This document shows positions 1-6,903 of a stretch of 26,068 nt of DNA, piece after piece. Source of the stretch: Eubacteriales bacterium (GTDB taxonomy: Bacteria > Bacillota_A > Clostridia > Christensenellales > Aristaeellaceae); contig JARKQO010000014.1 of the NCBI GenBank assembly GCA_029974855.1, forward strand, positions 1-26,068, written 5' to 3'. Each line of letters begins with the position of its first letter. Position 1 is the stretch's first letter. The notes beneath the pieces are model-generated. The model saw only the letters and a list, made by a program, of their open reading frames with translations, searched no databases and had not been told where the DNA came from. A program made the translations under genes and the position numbers.

Positions 1-54
1 CCTCGGGGGCCTCAGGGGCCTCGGGGGCCTCGGGGGCCTCAGGGGCTTCAGGGG
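1..54. repeat. 9-nt tandem repeat encoding (PEA)n linker
   Basis: Six 9-nt units of the form CCT C(A/G)GGGG run from the left edge. On the minus strand they encode a Pro-Glu-Ala tandem. The array continues past the window edge, so its full length is unknown. It is a coding low-complexity linker rather than a CRISPR or a regulatory repeat. Confidence 0.85.
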
Positions 55-1015
55 CCGCGGGAGCGGCAGGAGCGGCAGAAATCACCTTGAAGAAATAGGT
101 GCTAACATAGCCTTCCACACCGTCGATCTTCACCTTGGACCAGTTCTCGCCCACTTCCAGCACGGTGATTTCCGTGCCCACGGGGTAGGCCTTGATGATG
201 CTGGTGTTCATGCCGGGGGCCTTGCGGAAGTTCACCACCCAGCCGCCGTTGGGGTTCTTCAGAGCGGCCTGGAAGGGAACGGCCGGGAAGCCGGGGACCA
301 CGGGGGTGGAGCCGGAGGTGACCTTGATGTAGGACTTCATCATGTAGCCATTCTTGCCGTCCACGGTCACCTTGTAGAAGTTGCCGGTTTCGCCCAGCAG
401 CGTCACGGATACGCCGTTGCCGTAGTAGCCGATTACCTTGGCATCGGTGCTGGGGGTTTCCCGAAGCAGAAGCACCTGCTTGCTGCCGGGGTTGTTCACC
501 ACGCCGGTCTTGGGATAGCCGGTGGTGGAGCCGCCGCCGGTGAAGGCGGAGCCGCTGAGGTACTTGTTGGCCATGTAGCCGATGGCGCTGTTGACGCTCA
601 CCTTGGACCAGTTGATGCCCTTCACCAGGACGCTGATCTTGCCGCCGTTAGCGAAGCTGGCAATGACGTCGCCGGTGTAGGAGGGGACGGTGCGCAGGTT
701 CAGGTTGCCGCCGTTGGTGCGGATGTAGGCGGCGGCGGAGCCTTCGGCGCTGGAGAGGTACTTGCTCATCACATAGCCGTTCTTGCCGTTCACCGTCACC
801 CGGCTCCAGCCCTCCGAGGAGGAAGCCACAGCCATCCACGTTCCGGTGGGGTACTGGCCCAGCACCTTGCTGGTAGTGGAAGCCTGTTCACGCAGGTTCA
901 GCAGTCCGCCCTTGACCACCAGGTAGTCTTCCGCCAGGGACAAAGCGGGGAGAGCCAGCATCACCAGGGCTACCATCAACCAGAGGCATCTTTTGTAAAT
1001 AGGGGTCTTTTGCAT
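1..1015 (-). CDS. Secreted multi-SH3b-domain protein, C-terminus cut by the window edge
   Basis: The reading frame opens with ATG at 1013-1015 on the minus strand, behind an AAGGAGGT ribosome binding site, and stays open to the left edge (338 codons seen). Residues 1-28 form a Sec signal peptide: basic start, hydrophobic core, likely cleavage after ALSLA. Four bacterial SH3-like (SH3b) repeats follow, at roughly residues 31-90, 96-160, 176-236 and 250-320. Each shows the usual pattern of an LNLR/LLLRE/VNFRKAP strand, a K-V-x-V strand and a closing G-Y-(M/V) strand. A proline-glutamate-alanine (PEA) linker then runs off the window, so a further domain probably lies outside it. SH3b repeats usually bind peptidoglycan or cell-surface ligands; a wall-associated role is inferred. 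No catalytic domain is visible in the part seen. Confidence 0.9.
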   Translation of the reverse strand, partial: MQKTPIYKRCLWLMVALVMLALPALSLAEDYLVVKGGLLNLREQASTTSKVLGQYPTGTWMAVASSSEGWSRVTVNGKNGYVMSKYLSSAEGSAAAYIRTNGGNLNLRTVPSYTGDVIASFANGGKISVLVKGINWSKVSVNSAIGYMANKYLSGSAFTGGGSTTGYPKTGVVNNPGSKQVLLLRETPSTDAKVIGYYGNGVSVTLLGETGNFYKVTVDGKNGYMMKSYIKVTSGSTPVVPGFPAVPFQAALKNPNGGWVVNFRKAPGMNTSIIKAYPVGTEITVLEVGENWSKVKIDGVEGYVSTYFFKVISAAPAAPAAPEAPEAPEAPEAPEAPE

Positions 1016-1404
1016 CGGGGATACCTCCTTTTTTGTTTGGGCAGGGGGTTATCCCCTTGCCTTCGCCCATCTGACGAACGCACCCCGGCCCATTCATCCG
1101 GGGTTTCGGGCAAAAACCCTGGGAAATCCTGGGTTTATTCGCATTCTTAGGGAGTTTTCTGGAAGGGCCTGGAAGGAAATGTGGAATCCTTGCTAGACTT
1201 TCCAAGACTTTCTGGCCCAAGAAGCTGGAAGAATTTGCCGGGGATGGGTCCTTTTCGCTGGGAGGTTTTTTCCCCTTGGGCAGTAGCGGGGGTTTTGCGG
1301 CCGACAGCAGGGAAAACCTTGACAGGTTTTGCTTGCGGATTCCTGGGCCGCCCGGGACAAAATATCCTTGCGCTCCTGGAGGAAAAAATGGGGGAGGCCG
1401 GAAT
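1016..1404. other. Divergent intergenic region, 389 bp, no gene seen
   Basis: This stretch separates the minus-strand SH3b gene from the plus-strand PRC-barrel gene, so it should carry two divergent promoters. I see the SH3b ribosome binding site (about 1021-1030), a CCCCGG/CCGGGG hairpin at 1083-1103, and the binding site of the next gene (about 1389-1396). A TTGACA lies at 1319-1324, but no matching -10 box sits 16-19 bp downstream. Open frames here are only overhangs of real genes. No convincing promoter pair can be assigned. Confidence 0.6.
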
Positions 1405-1902
1405 GTGACCAGCTTGCAGCGCCTCATCGGCATGCCGGTGGTGGGAGAGGGAAAAACCCTGGGCTTTGTGGAGCGGGGCGTGCTGTCCAAAAGCGGCAAG
1501 CAGCTCCAGGGCCTGGTGATCCGGCGGGGGCTGGGCAGCGCCCGGTGGGTGCCCCGCCGCGCCATCTCGGTGATTGGCAGCGCCTGCGTGCTGGTGTGCG
1601 GGGAAACCACCCGCCTGCCCAAGGAGCCGGAGGTGCGCCTGACCCGGGTGTTCCTCACCAGCGGGGAGAGCGCGGGCATGGTGACCGACGCGCTGATTCA
1701 CGGGGAAACCTTTCAGGTAACGGCCCTGGAGGTAAGCCAGGGGCCGCTGTACCGGCTGATGGGCCGCAGGGCCTACGCCACCTCCTACCGGCTCAGGCCC
1801 CAGGAGAGCGCCGGGAGCAAGGCGGCCTTTGAAATCATCGCCTCGGGGCTGCGCCCATGGGCCCAGCTCCAGGAGAATCAACGAAAGGGGGAAGAGGGAT
1901 GA
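1405..1902 (+). CDS. PRC-barrel domain protein
   Basis: A protein of 165 residues read from GTG at 1405, chosen because a GGGGGAGG ribosome binding site lies 8-9 nt upstream; the frame is open further upstream, but that part has no start signal and looks non-coding. Residues 1-60 form one PRC-barrel unit (IGMPVVGEGKTLGFVERGVL, then a strand-rich stretch ending SVIGSACVLV). Residues about 78-135 look like a second, weaker unit (VRLTRVFLTSGESAGMVTD). PRC-barrels are small beta-barrels found in RNA-maturation and membrane-linked proteins, including the sporulation-associated YlmC/YmxH family. The exact role is unknown. The stop overlaps the start of the next gene (ATGA), so the two are probably translationally coupled. 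Confidence 0.8.
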   Translation: MTSLQRLIGMPVVGEGKTLGFVERGVLSKSGKQLQGLVIRRGLGSARWVPRRAISVIGSACVLVCGETTRLPKEPEVRLTRVFLTSGESAGMVTDALIHGETFQVTALEVSQGPLYRLMGRRAYATSYRLRPQESAGSKAAFEIIASGLRPWAQLQENQRKGEEG

Positions 1903-2042
1903 ACGTTACCAAAATGGCGGTTACGGGTGTTATCGGCTTCGCGGTGGGCGCGGGCATGATGCTGATGCCGGGGAACCAGAAGCTGAAGCGGCAGGTGCAA
2001 AAGCAGGTGGACCAGCTGCGCAAAATCAGCAGGATGTGGTAA
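1899..2042 (+). CDS. 47-residue membrane-anchored small protein
   Basis: Begins at ATG 1899, overlapping the previous stop as ATGA; a GGGGGAAGAGGG tract just upstream serves as ribosome binding site. The product has one hydrophobic, glycine-rich helix at about residues 5-22 (VTGVIGFAVGAGMMLM), followed by a basic amphipathic tail with heptad-like K/Q/L spacing (KLKRQVQKQVDQLRKI). This resembles short YtxH-like proteins, but is too short for a firm family call. Its position between a PRC-barrel protein and a permease suggests a membrane-linked partner role, which is inference. The gene is easy to miss because of its size; tight packing and a good start context support it. Confidence 0.65.
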   Translation: MNVTKMAVTGVIGFAVGAGMMLMPGNQKLKRQVQKQVDQLRKISRMW

Positions 2043-2074
2043 AGGCCCGTCCGCTGGGAGAGGAAGGAACCAGA

Positions 2075-3199
2075 ATGCACACAGCGCGCGGCGCGTCCAC
2101 CCGGAGGCGGATCTGGCAGGGGGGCTTGCTCCTGGCCTTGGCGCTCATGGCCGTGTGGGCGCGGGCGCTGCTGTGGCAGGCGGTATTGCAGCTTTTTTTC
2201 GGGATGCTGGCGGCCATGGCGGCTTTGCCGGTGATGCGCCTGCTGGAGCGGCGCTTGCCGCCGGGCCTGGCGGCGTCCCTTTCCATGCTGGCGCTGGGAG
2301 CGGGGCTGTTGGGAGCCCTCCTGCTTTTGGTGCCCTTTTTGCTGGACCAGTTCCGCCAGCTGATGGGGATGCTTCCCCTATTCTATGCCCAGCTGAGCCA
2401 TTGGATGCAGCAGGGGGAGGCCTGGATGGCGGAGAACGGCATCGGCCTGGGGGAGGATTTCAAGGCCTCGCTACTGGCCCGAGGGCAGACCCTGCTGACG
2501 GACGTGCTGCCCGCCACCATGGCCCGGGCCGGGAATTTGCTGGACGGGTTTAGCAAGCTGCTGCTGGCCCCGGCCTTTGCCTTTTATTTCCTGCGGGACC
2601 GCAAAAGCATCGGCAGCTGGCTGCTGATGACGCTGCCGGTAAGCGCCCGGGAGACGGCTGTGCGGCTGCTGCGGGAAATCCGCCGGGAGCTGGCGGGCTT
2701 TCTGCGGGGCCAGCTGATGATCTCCGCCGTGGTGGGGGGTCTGACGGGCCTGGGGCTGCTGCTGGTGGGCCTGCCCAACTGGCTGCTGCTGGGGATGGTG
2801 ATGGGCGTTTTGGAGCTGATTCCCTATGTGGGGCCCTTCTTGGGGGGCGTGCTGGTGGTGCTGTTCGCTTTGCAGGGGGGCCTGCCCCGGACCCTGTGGG
2901 CCTTGGGGGTGGTGATCGTGGTGCAGCAGCTGGAGGGGGGCATGCTGAGCCCCAAGCTCATGAGCGACGCCACCCGGCTGCATCCGGTGCTGGTGCTGCT
3001 GGCGGTGATGGTGGGGGGCATGGCCGGGGGCGTCATGGGGATTCTGACGGCTCTGCCCGCCGTGCTGTGCGGCCGGGCCGCCCTGCGGGTGCTGTCTTTG
3101 CGGGCCCCCTCCCCCCAGGTGCGGGGAACCGAGATTTTTTCGCAAATCCAGCCCCGGGAGGGGGAGGATGCTTCCAAAAAAAGAAAACATGGTGTATAA
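2075..3199 (+). CDS. AI-2E family transporter (YdbI/PerM-like permease)
   Basis: A 374-residue polytopic membrane protein starting at ATG 2075, about 8 nt after AGGAAGG. The frame extends 82 codons further upstream, but that part overlaps two better-supported genes and is not membrane-like. Two hydrophobic helices lie near the N-terminus, then a long amphipathic extracytoplasmic region (about residues 80-150), then five or six helices. The signature block of the family, an ELIPYVGPFLGG motif, is present near residue 250. Family members export small molecules or act in Na+/H+ antiport; the substrate cannot be read from sequence. The C-terminus is charged and cytoplasmic. The stop codon overlaps the promoter of the ireB operon. 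Confidence 0.9.
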   Translation: MHTARGASTRRRIWQGGLLLALALMAVWARALLWQAVLQLFFGMLAAMAALPVMRLLERRLPPGLAASLSMLALGAGLLGALLLLVPFLLDQFRQLMGMLPLFYAQLSHWMQQGEAWMAENGIGLGEDFKASLLARGQTLLTDVLPATMARAGNLLDGFSKLLLAPAFAFYFLRDRKSIGSWLLMTLPVSARETAVRLLREIRRELAGFLRGQLMISAVVGGLTGLGLLLVGLPNWLLLGMVMGVLELIPYVGPFLGGVLVVLFALQGGLPRTLWALGVVIVVQQLEGGMLSPKLMSDATRLHPVLVLLAVMVGGMAGGVMGILTALPAVLCGRAALRVLSLRAPSPQVRGTEIFSQIQPREGEDASKKRKHGV

Positions 3200-3200
3200 T
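3172..3200 (+). promoter_or_regulatory. Probable sigma-A promoter for ireB-ruvX
   Basis: A perfect TATAAT -10 box (3195-3200) lies 17 bp after a weak TTCCAA -35 (3172-3177). It overlaps the stop codon of the upstream permease gene and lies about 34 bp before the ireB start. Local composition is AT-rich against a very GC-rich background, which supports it. Confidence 0.6.
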
Positions 3201-3233
3201 AGGGCTTGTATGACCGTGAGGGAGTGAGCGACG

Positions 3234-3494
3234 GTGAGCGAAATGAACGGCACGACCAAATTCTCGCCCATAGTGGAGGGAGGTCAGCGCGCCAGCGATA
3301 TCCTGGAGCATGTGTACCGGGCTTTGCAAGCCAAGGGCTACGACCCTGTGACCCAGCTGGTGGGGTACCTGATCTCCGGGGATCCCACCTACATCACCAG
3401 CTACGGCCAGGCCCGCAGCCTCATTTGCCGCCTGGAGCGGGACGAGATCATGGAGGAGCTGGTGCGGGTGTACCTCACCAGGATGGATAGTTGA
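3234..3494 (+). CDS. ireB: IreB family regulatory phosphoprotein
   Basis: An 86-residue protein matching the IreB (DUF965, B. subtilis YrzL) family along its whole length, with the hallmark core [20 protein letters not shown] and the ending YLTRMDS. In Enterococcus, IreB is a substrate of the Ser/Thr kinase IreK and affects cephalosporin tolerance (family knowledge). The conserved N-terminal threonine pair of the E. faecalis protein corresponds to the GTT segment near residue 6. GTG at 3234 is preferred because the GAGGGAG site about 10 nt upstream fits it better than the in-frame ATG at 3243. The stop overlaps the start of ruvX by 4 nt, and ireB next to ruvX is the standard Firmicutes order. 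Confidence 0.92.
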   Translation: MSEMNGTTKFSPIVEGGQRASDILEHVYRALQAKGYDPVTQLVGYLISGDPTYITSYGQARSLICRLERDEIMEELVRVYLTRMDS

Positions 3495-4273
3495 CCTTGG
3501 CGCCCCAGGGCCGCCTGATCGCTTTGGATGTGGGGGACGTGCGCATGGGGGTGGCCGTGTCCGACCCTACGGGCACCATCGCCCAGCCCTTGGAGGTATA
3601 CCGCCGGGTGGGCTACGGGCCGGACTGCCGGTATGTGCTCTCCTTGGCCCAGCGCTTTGAAACCCGGCGGATTTTGCTGGGCCTGCCCCTGAACATGGAC
3701 GGCAGCGCCGGGCCCCAGGCCGCCAAGGTGCGGGCCTTTGGGGAGGTGCTGGCCCAGGCGGGCCTCACCGTGCTGTACCAGGACGAGCGGATGACCACCG
3801 TCACCGCCCAGCGGGCGCTGGTGGAGGGCCGCATGCGCCGGGAGGACCGCCGCGATACCGTGGATAAAGTGGCCGCAGCCGTGATTTTGGAGCAGTTTTT
3901 GGCTGCGGAGGCCAAAGAAGAGCCAAGCCCTGGGGGCGGAAAAGAGGACACCATGGAACAGGACCAGGAGCGGATCATTCAACTGCAGGACGAGCAGGGC
4001 AACGACGTGGATTTTGAGCATCTCATGACCCTGGAGCATAACGGGAGCTATTATGTGGTGCTGGAGGCCATGGCGGACATGGAGGATTGCCTCCAGGGAG
4101 AGTCCATCATCCTGAAAATTGTCCAGGACGAAAGCGGCGAGGACACCTATGTGACCATCCAGGACGAGGCGGAGCTTCAGGCGGTGCTGGACAAGTGCAT
4201 CGCCGCCATGGAGGAGGAGGACGCCCGGGAGGACGGGGAGGAGGACCAGGAGGAGGACGACGGGGACCAGTAG
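3491..4273 (+). CDS. ruvX: RuvX/YqgF Holliday-junction resolvase fused in frame to a DUF1292 domain
   Basis: A single open frame of 260 codons starts at TTG 3491, overlapping the ireB stop (TTGA), with AGGATGG upstream. Residues 8-137 are a complete YqgF/RuvX RNase H-fold domain: [15 protein letters not shown] (D13), [11 protein letters not shown] (64-74), DER (98-100, acidic E99) and DKVAA (D125) supply the expected acidic residues. The family acts in 16S rRNA 5'-end processing and/or Holliday-junction cleavage. Residues 155-235 are a DUF1292 (YrzB-like) domain, ending in a very acidic tail. In most Firmicutes these are two genes. Here no stop separates them, yet ATG 3953 (residue 155) has its own AAAAGAGG site, so a separate 106-residue DUF1292 protein could also be made. 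Confidence 0.88.
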   Translation: MTLAPQGRLIALDVGDVRMGVAVSDPTGTIAQPLEVYRRVGYGPDCRYVLSLAQRFETRRILLGLPLNMDGSAGPQAAKVRAFGEVLAQAGLTVLYQDERMTTVTAQRALVEGRMRREDRRDTVDKVAAAVILEQFLAAEAKEEPSPGGGKEDTMEQDQERIIQLQDEQGNDVDFEHLMTLEHNGSYYVVLEAMADMEDCLQGESIILKIVQDESGEDTYVTIQDEAELQAVLDKCIAAMEEEDAREDGEEDQEEDDGDQ

Positions 4274-4313
4274 GGTTCCGGAGCCTTTCTTCTTTGCCAG
4301 TTTCAAAAGACGG

Positions 4314-4340
4314 AGACGGCGCCGGCCAAGCGCCGTCTTT
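4314..4340 (+). terminator. Hairpin after ruvX-DUF1292, weak terminator
   Basis: A 9-bp perfect stem, AGACGGCGC (4314-4322) and GCGCCGTCT (4330-4338), with a 7-nt loop, is followed by only three T. It could be a weak intrinsic terminator or an mRNA end-stabilising hairpin between the ireB operon and the TM2 gene. Confidence 0.5.
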
Positions 4341-4359
4341 GGGAATGAAGGAGTATCCG

Positions 4360-4818
4360 GTGACGATTTGCGCATACTGTAAAAGCCGCGTGTTTCCCAC
4401 GGACCGCCTGTGCCCAGCCTGCGGCAGCCGGGTGTTTGTGAACCTGGGGGAGAATGCCCCGGGTGCGGAAGCGCGGCCTGAGCCCCAGCCTCAGCCCTGG
4501 GCTCAGCCTCAGCCCCAACCCCAGTCCTGGGCTCAGCCCTGGGCCCAGGGCCCGGCCCCGGAGCCCCGGGTGGTGTACCGGACCATTCACCACAGGGTGT
4601 ATGCGGGGCCTGCGGAATCCCCCAGGAACCGGTGGCTGGCGCTGCTGCTGTGCCTGCTGGGGGGCGCTTTCGGGCTGCACCGCTTTTACGTGGGCAAGAT
4701 CGGTACCGGAATCCTGTATTTGCTCACAGGGGGCTTTTTCCTCCTGGGGCCCCTGGTGGACTTTTTCAGCATTCTGGCGGGCAGCTTCCGGGACGCGGAG
4801 GGGTTGCCCCTTCGCTAA
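4360..4818 (+). CDS. Zinc-ribbon and TM2 domain membrane protein
   Basis: The start GTG 4360 is preferred: AAGGAG sits 6 nt upstream, whereas the in-frame ATG 4345 has no such site. The product is 152 residues. Residues 1-30 contain two CxxC pairs (CAYC and CPAC), a zinc ribbon. Residues about 38-72 are a low-complexity linker of Pro-Gln-Trp-Ala units (PQPQPWAQ). The rest is a TM2 domain: two hydrophobic helices around the motif GGAFGLHRFYVGKIGTGILY, with an acidic exit (VDFF). TM2 proteins of unknown function are widespread in bacteria and often carry N-terminal zinc ribbons. It precedes a GNAT gene by 24 nt. Confidence 0.85.
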   Translation: MTICAYCKSRVFPTDRLCPACGSRVFVNLGENAPGAEARPEPQPQPWAQPQPQPQSWAQPWAQGPAPEPRVVYRTIHHRVYAGPAESPRNRWLALLLCLLGGAFGLHRFYVGKIGTGILYLLTGGFFLLGPLVDFFSILAGSFRDAEGLPLR

Positions 4819-4842
4819 GGCCCGCCAAAAGGAGGGAAGCCT

Positions 4843-5397
4843 ATGCCCAGGATCCTGGGGGACAGGGTGATGCTGCGGGAATACCGGCAGGAGGACCTGC
4901 CCGACATCCGCAAATGGGTCAACGACGCTTTGATCACCCGGTTTTTAAGCACCCGCTTCTGGCCGCCCCAAACCATGGCCGACACCCAGCAGTTCCTGGA
5001 CCGGATGCTGGAAAGCAGCCACACGGCCTGCAACTTCGTGATCGCGGATAAGGACACCCAGCGCTACATCGGCCAGCTGGACCTGTTCCGGCTGGACTAC
5101 AGGCTGCGCCAGGGGGAGATCGGCATGGTCATCGGCGACGGGGAGGACCGGGGCCGGGGCCTGGGCACCGAGGCCTTGGGGCTGCTGCTGCGGTACGCGT
5201 TTTTGGCCCTGGGGCTGGAGCGGGTGGAGCTGGAGGTGGACATGGGCAACGGGGCCGCCCGCCGCTGCTACGAAAAGGCGGGCTTTGTGCTGGAGGGCGT
5301 GAAGCGCCACGCCTACTACCGGGACGGGGCCTTTTGCGACGTGGGCATGTTAAGCGTGCTGCGGGGGGAATGGCTGGCCGGGCAGGCAGCCCCGTGA
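4843..5397 (+). CDS. GNAT family N-acetyltransferase (RimJ/RimL-like)
   Basis: A 184-residue protein from ATG 4843 with an AAAAGGAGGG site upstream. It opens with the acetyltransferase_3 pattern (GDRVMLREYRQEDLPDIRKWVND). The acetyl-CoA pyrophosphate-binding loop RGRGLG lies at residues 103-108, and the late motif NGAARRCYEKAGFVLEG is intact. Such enzymes transfer an acetyl group from acetyl-CoA to an amine, often a protein N-terminus or a small metabolite; the substrate here is unknown. It is probably cotranscribed with the TM2 gene, and a terminator follows closely. Confidence 0.9.
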   Translation: MPRILGDRVMLREYRQEDLPDIRKWVNDALITRFLSTRFWPPQTMADTQQFLDRMLESSHTACNFVIADKDTQRYIGQLDLFRLDYRLRQGEIGMVIGDGEDRGRGLGTEALGLLLRYAFLALGLERVELEVDMGNGAARRCYEKAGFVLEGVKRHAYYRDGAFCDVGMLSVLRGEWLAGQAAP

Positions 5398-5424
5398 CAC
5401 CGGACCGCGCAAACCGCATAGGAT

Positions 5425-5468
5425 AAACCATCCTCCGTGGATTGTCCTGGGGATGGTTTTTGTATTTT
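5425..5468 (+). terminator. Intrinsic terminator after the GNAT gene
   Basis: The 9-bp arms AAACCATCC (5425-5433) and GGATGGTTT (5451-5459) are perfectly complementary, with a 17-nt loop, and run straight into a T-rich tract (TTTTTGTATTTT). This is a good Rho-independent terminator. Confidence 0.82.
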
Positions 5469-5492
5469 GACAGGTCTGAAAGGGACCGGGGA

Positions 5493-5522
5493 TTGACTTC
5501 CTGCCATGGATTGGGATAAAAT
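5493..5522 (+). promoter_or_regulatory. Sigma-A promoter for the aspartate kinase gene
   Basis: TTGACT (5493-5498), an 18-bp spacer and TAAAAT (5517-5522) lie 35 bp before the kinase start and just after a terminator. Five of six bases match consensus in each box. Confidence 0.72.
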
Positions 5523-5556
5523 ATCATTTTGTGAGGAAGTTGAAGGAAGGGATCAT

Positions 5557-6885
5557 ATGGGGAAGATCGTTGCCAAATTCGGCGGAAGCTCCCTTTCGGA
5601 CGCGGGCCAGTTCCAAAAGGTCCGCGAAATCTTGCGGATGGACCCCCGGCGCTGCTTCGTGGTGCCCAGCGCCCCGGGCCGCCGGTTCGACGAGGACGAC
5701 AAGATTACCGATCTTTTATACCGCATTTATCAGCTAAGGGAAGAGGGCAAGGACTACCGGCCCACCTTTGAGGCCGTGAGGCAGCGTTTTTTGGATATCG
5801 TGGCGGGGCTGGGCCTGGGGCTGGACATGGCCGGGGTGCTGAAGCAGCTTCAGGAGCAGATCGAGGCGGGGGCCAGCCGGGACTTTTGCGCCAGCCGGGG
5901 CGAGTACCTGAACGGCCTGATCCTGGCGGAGTACCTGAACTTCCCCTTTTTAGACCCCAAGGATTTCGTGCTGTTTGAGCAGGACGGCAGCTTTGCCAGC
6001 GAGCGCACCCAGGAGCTGCTTTCGGCGGTCCTCAAGGACATGGACAGCGCGGTGATCCCCGGCTTTTACGGCAGCATGCCCGGCGGCGAGATCCATACCT
6101 TTTCCCGGGGCGGCAGCGACATCTCCGGGGCCATTGTGGCCCGGGCCGCCTACGCGGAAATCTATGAGAACTGGACCGACGTCAGCGGCTTTTTGATGGC
6201 GGACCCCAAAGTGGTTCCCGCGGCGCTGGCCATCCGCAACATCACCTACCGGGAGCTGCGGGAGCTCTCCTACATGGGGGCCACGGTGCTCCACGAGGAC
6301 AGCGTGTTCCCGGTGCACAGGGCGGGGATCCCCACCAACATCCGCAACACCAACCACCCGGACCACCGGGGCACCATGATCACCCACGGCTCCATCGGGG
6401 AGCACAACCCCTACGTGATCACGGGCATCGCCGGAAAGACCGGCTTCTCGGTGATCTCCGTGGAAAAGGCCATGATGAACGTGGAAAGGGGCTTTGGCCG
6501 CCGGGTGCTTCAGGCCATCGAGGAGGCGGGCCTGTCCTTTGAGCATCTGCCCACGGGCATCGACACCCTGTGCGTGGTGCTGTCCTCGGCGGAGCTGGCC
6601 CCCCGCAAGGAGCGGGTGATCTCCCGGATCATGGAGCTCACCTCCCCGGACACCCTGACCATTCACGACGACATGGGCCTCATCGCCACGGTGGGCCGGG
6701 GCATGGTCCACAACCCCGGCACCGCGGCCCGACTGTTTACGGCCCTGAGCAAGCAGCGGGTGAACGTGCGGATGATCGACCAGGGCAGCAGCGAGCTGAG
6801 CATTCTGGTGGGGGTGGACCACCAGGACTTTGAGCCCGCCATCCGGGCCATATACCAGGAGTTTGTGGAGCGTGACAGGAGCTGA
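5557..6885 (+). CDS. Aspartate kinase
   Basis: A 442-residue enzyme starting at ATG 5557 behind AAGGAAGG. An in-frame ATG at 5506 is rejected because it lies inside the promoter. Aspartate kinase phosphorylates L-aspartate, the first step toward lysine, threonine and methionine (and diaminopimelate for the wall). The N-terminal kinase domain carries KFGGSS (residues 7-12), the substrate block SRGGSDISGA and the DVSGFLMADPKVV segment. Two C-terminal ACT domains follow: one around GKTGFSVISVEKAMM and a second around NVRMIDQGSSELSILVGV. They imply feedback control by an end-product amino acid, probably lysine and/or threonine (family knowledge). Length is normal for a monofunctional enzyme. No homoserine dehydrogenase or other pathway gene lies next to it. 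Confidence 0.95.
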   Translation: MGKIVAKFGGSSLSDAGQFQKVREILRMDPRRCFVVPSAPGRRFDEDDKITDLLYRIYQLREEGKDYRPTFEAVRQRFLDIVAGLGLGLDMAGVLKQLQEQIEAGASRDFCASRGEYLNGLILAEYLNFPFLDPKDFVLFEQDGSFASERTQELLSAVLKDMDSAVIPGFYGSMPGGEIHTFSRGGSDISGAIVARAAYAEIYENWTDVSGFLMADPKVVPAALAIRNITYRELRELSYMGATVLHEDSVFPVHRAGIPTNIRNTNHPDHRGTMITHGSIGEHNPYVITGIAGKTGFSVISVEKAMMNVERGFGRRVLQAIEEAGLSFEHLPTGIDTLCVVLSSAELAPRKERVISRIMELTSPDTLTIHDDMGLIATVGRGMVHNPGTAARLFTALSKQRVNVRMIDQGSSELSILVGVDHQDFEPAIRAIYQEFVERDRS

Positions 6886-6903
6886 CACCAAGGAGGCGGC
6901 GGC

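Noticed and set aside
1..54. Short direct repeats considered as a CRISPR or satellite
   Set aside because: The 9-nt period keeps the reading frame and encodes a PEA linker; there are no spacers.
1319..1363. TTGACA at 1319 as promoter of the PRC-barrel gene
   Set aside because: The only AT-rich -10 candidate (CAAAAT at 1358) is 33 bp away, too far for sigma-A.
888..1679. Minus-strand open frame spanning the SH3b upstream region and the PRC-barrel gene
   Set aside because: Composition is not protein-like, and it overlaps the clear SH3b start in another frame.
1829..2074. N-terminal extension of the AI-2E permease by 82 codons
   Set aside because: It overlaps the PRC-barrel and small-protein genes and lacks membrane character; ATG 2075 has an AGGAAGG site.
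5506..5556. Upstream in-frame ATG for aspartate kinase
   Set aside because: It falls within the -35/-10 spacer, so it would not be transcribed from that promoter; ATG 5557 has the ribosome binding site and the KFGGSS start.
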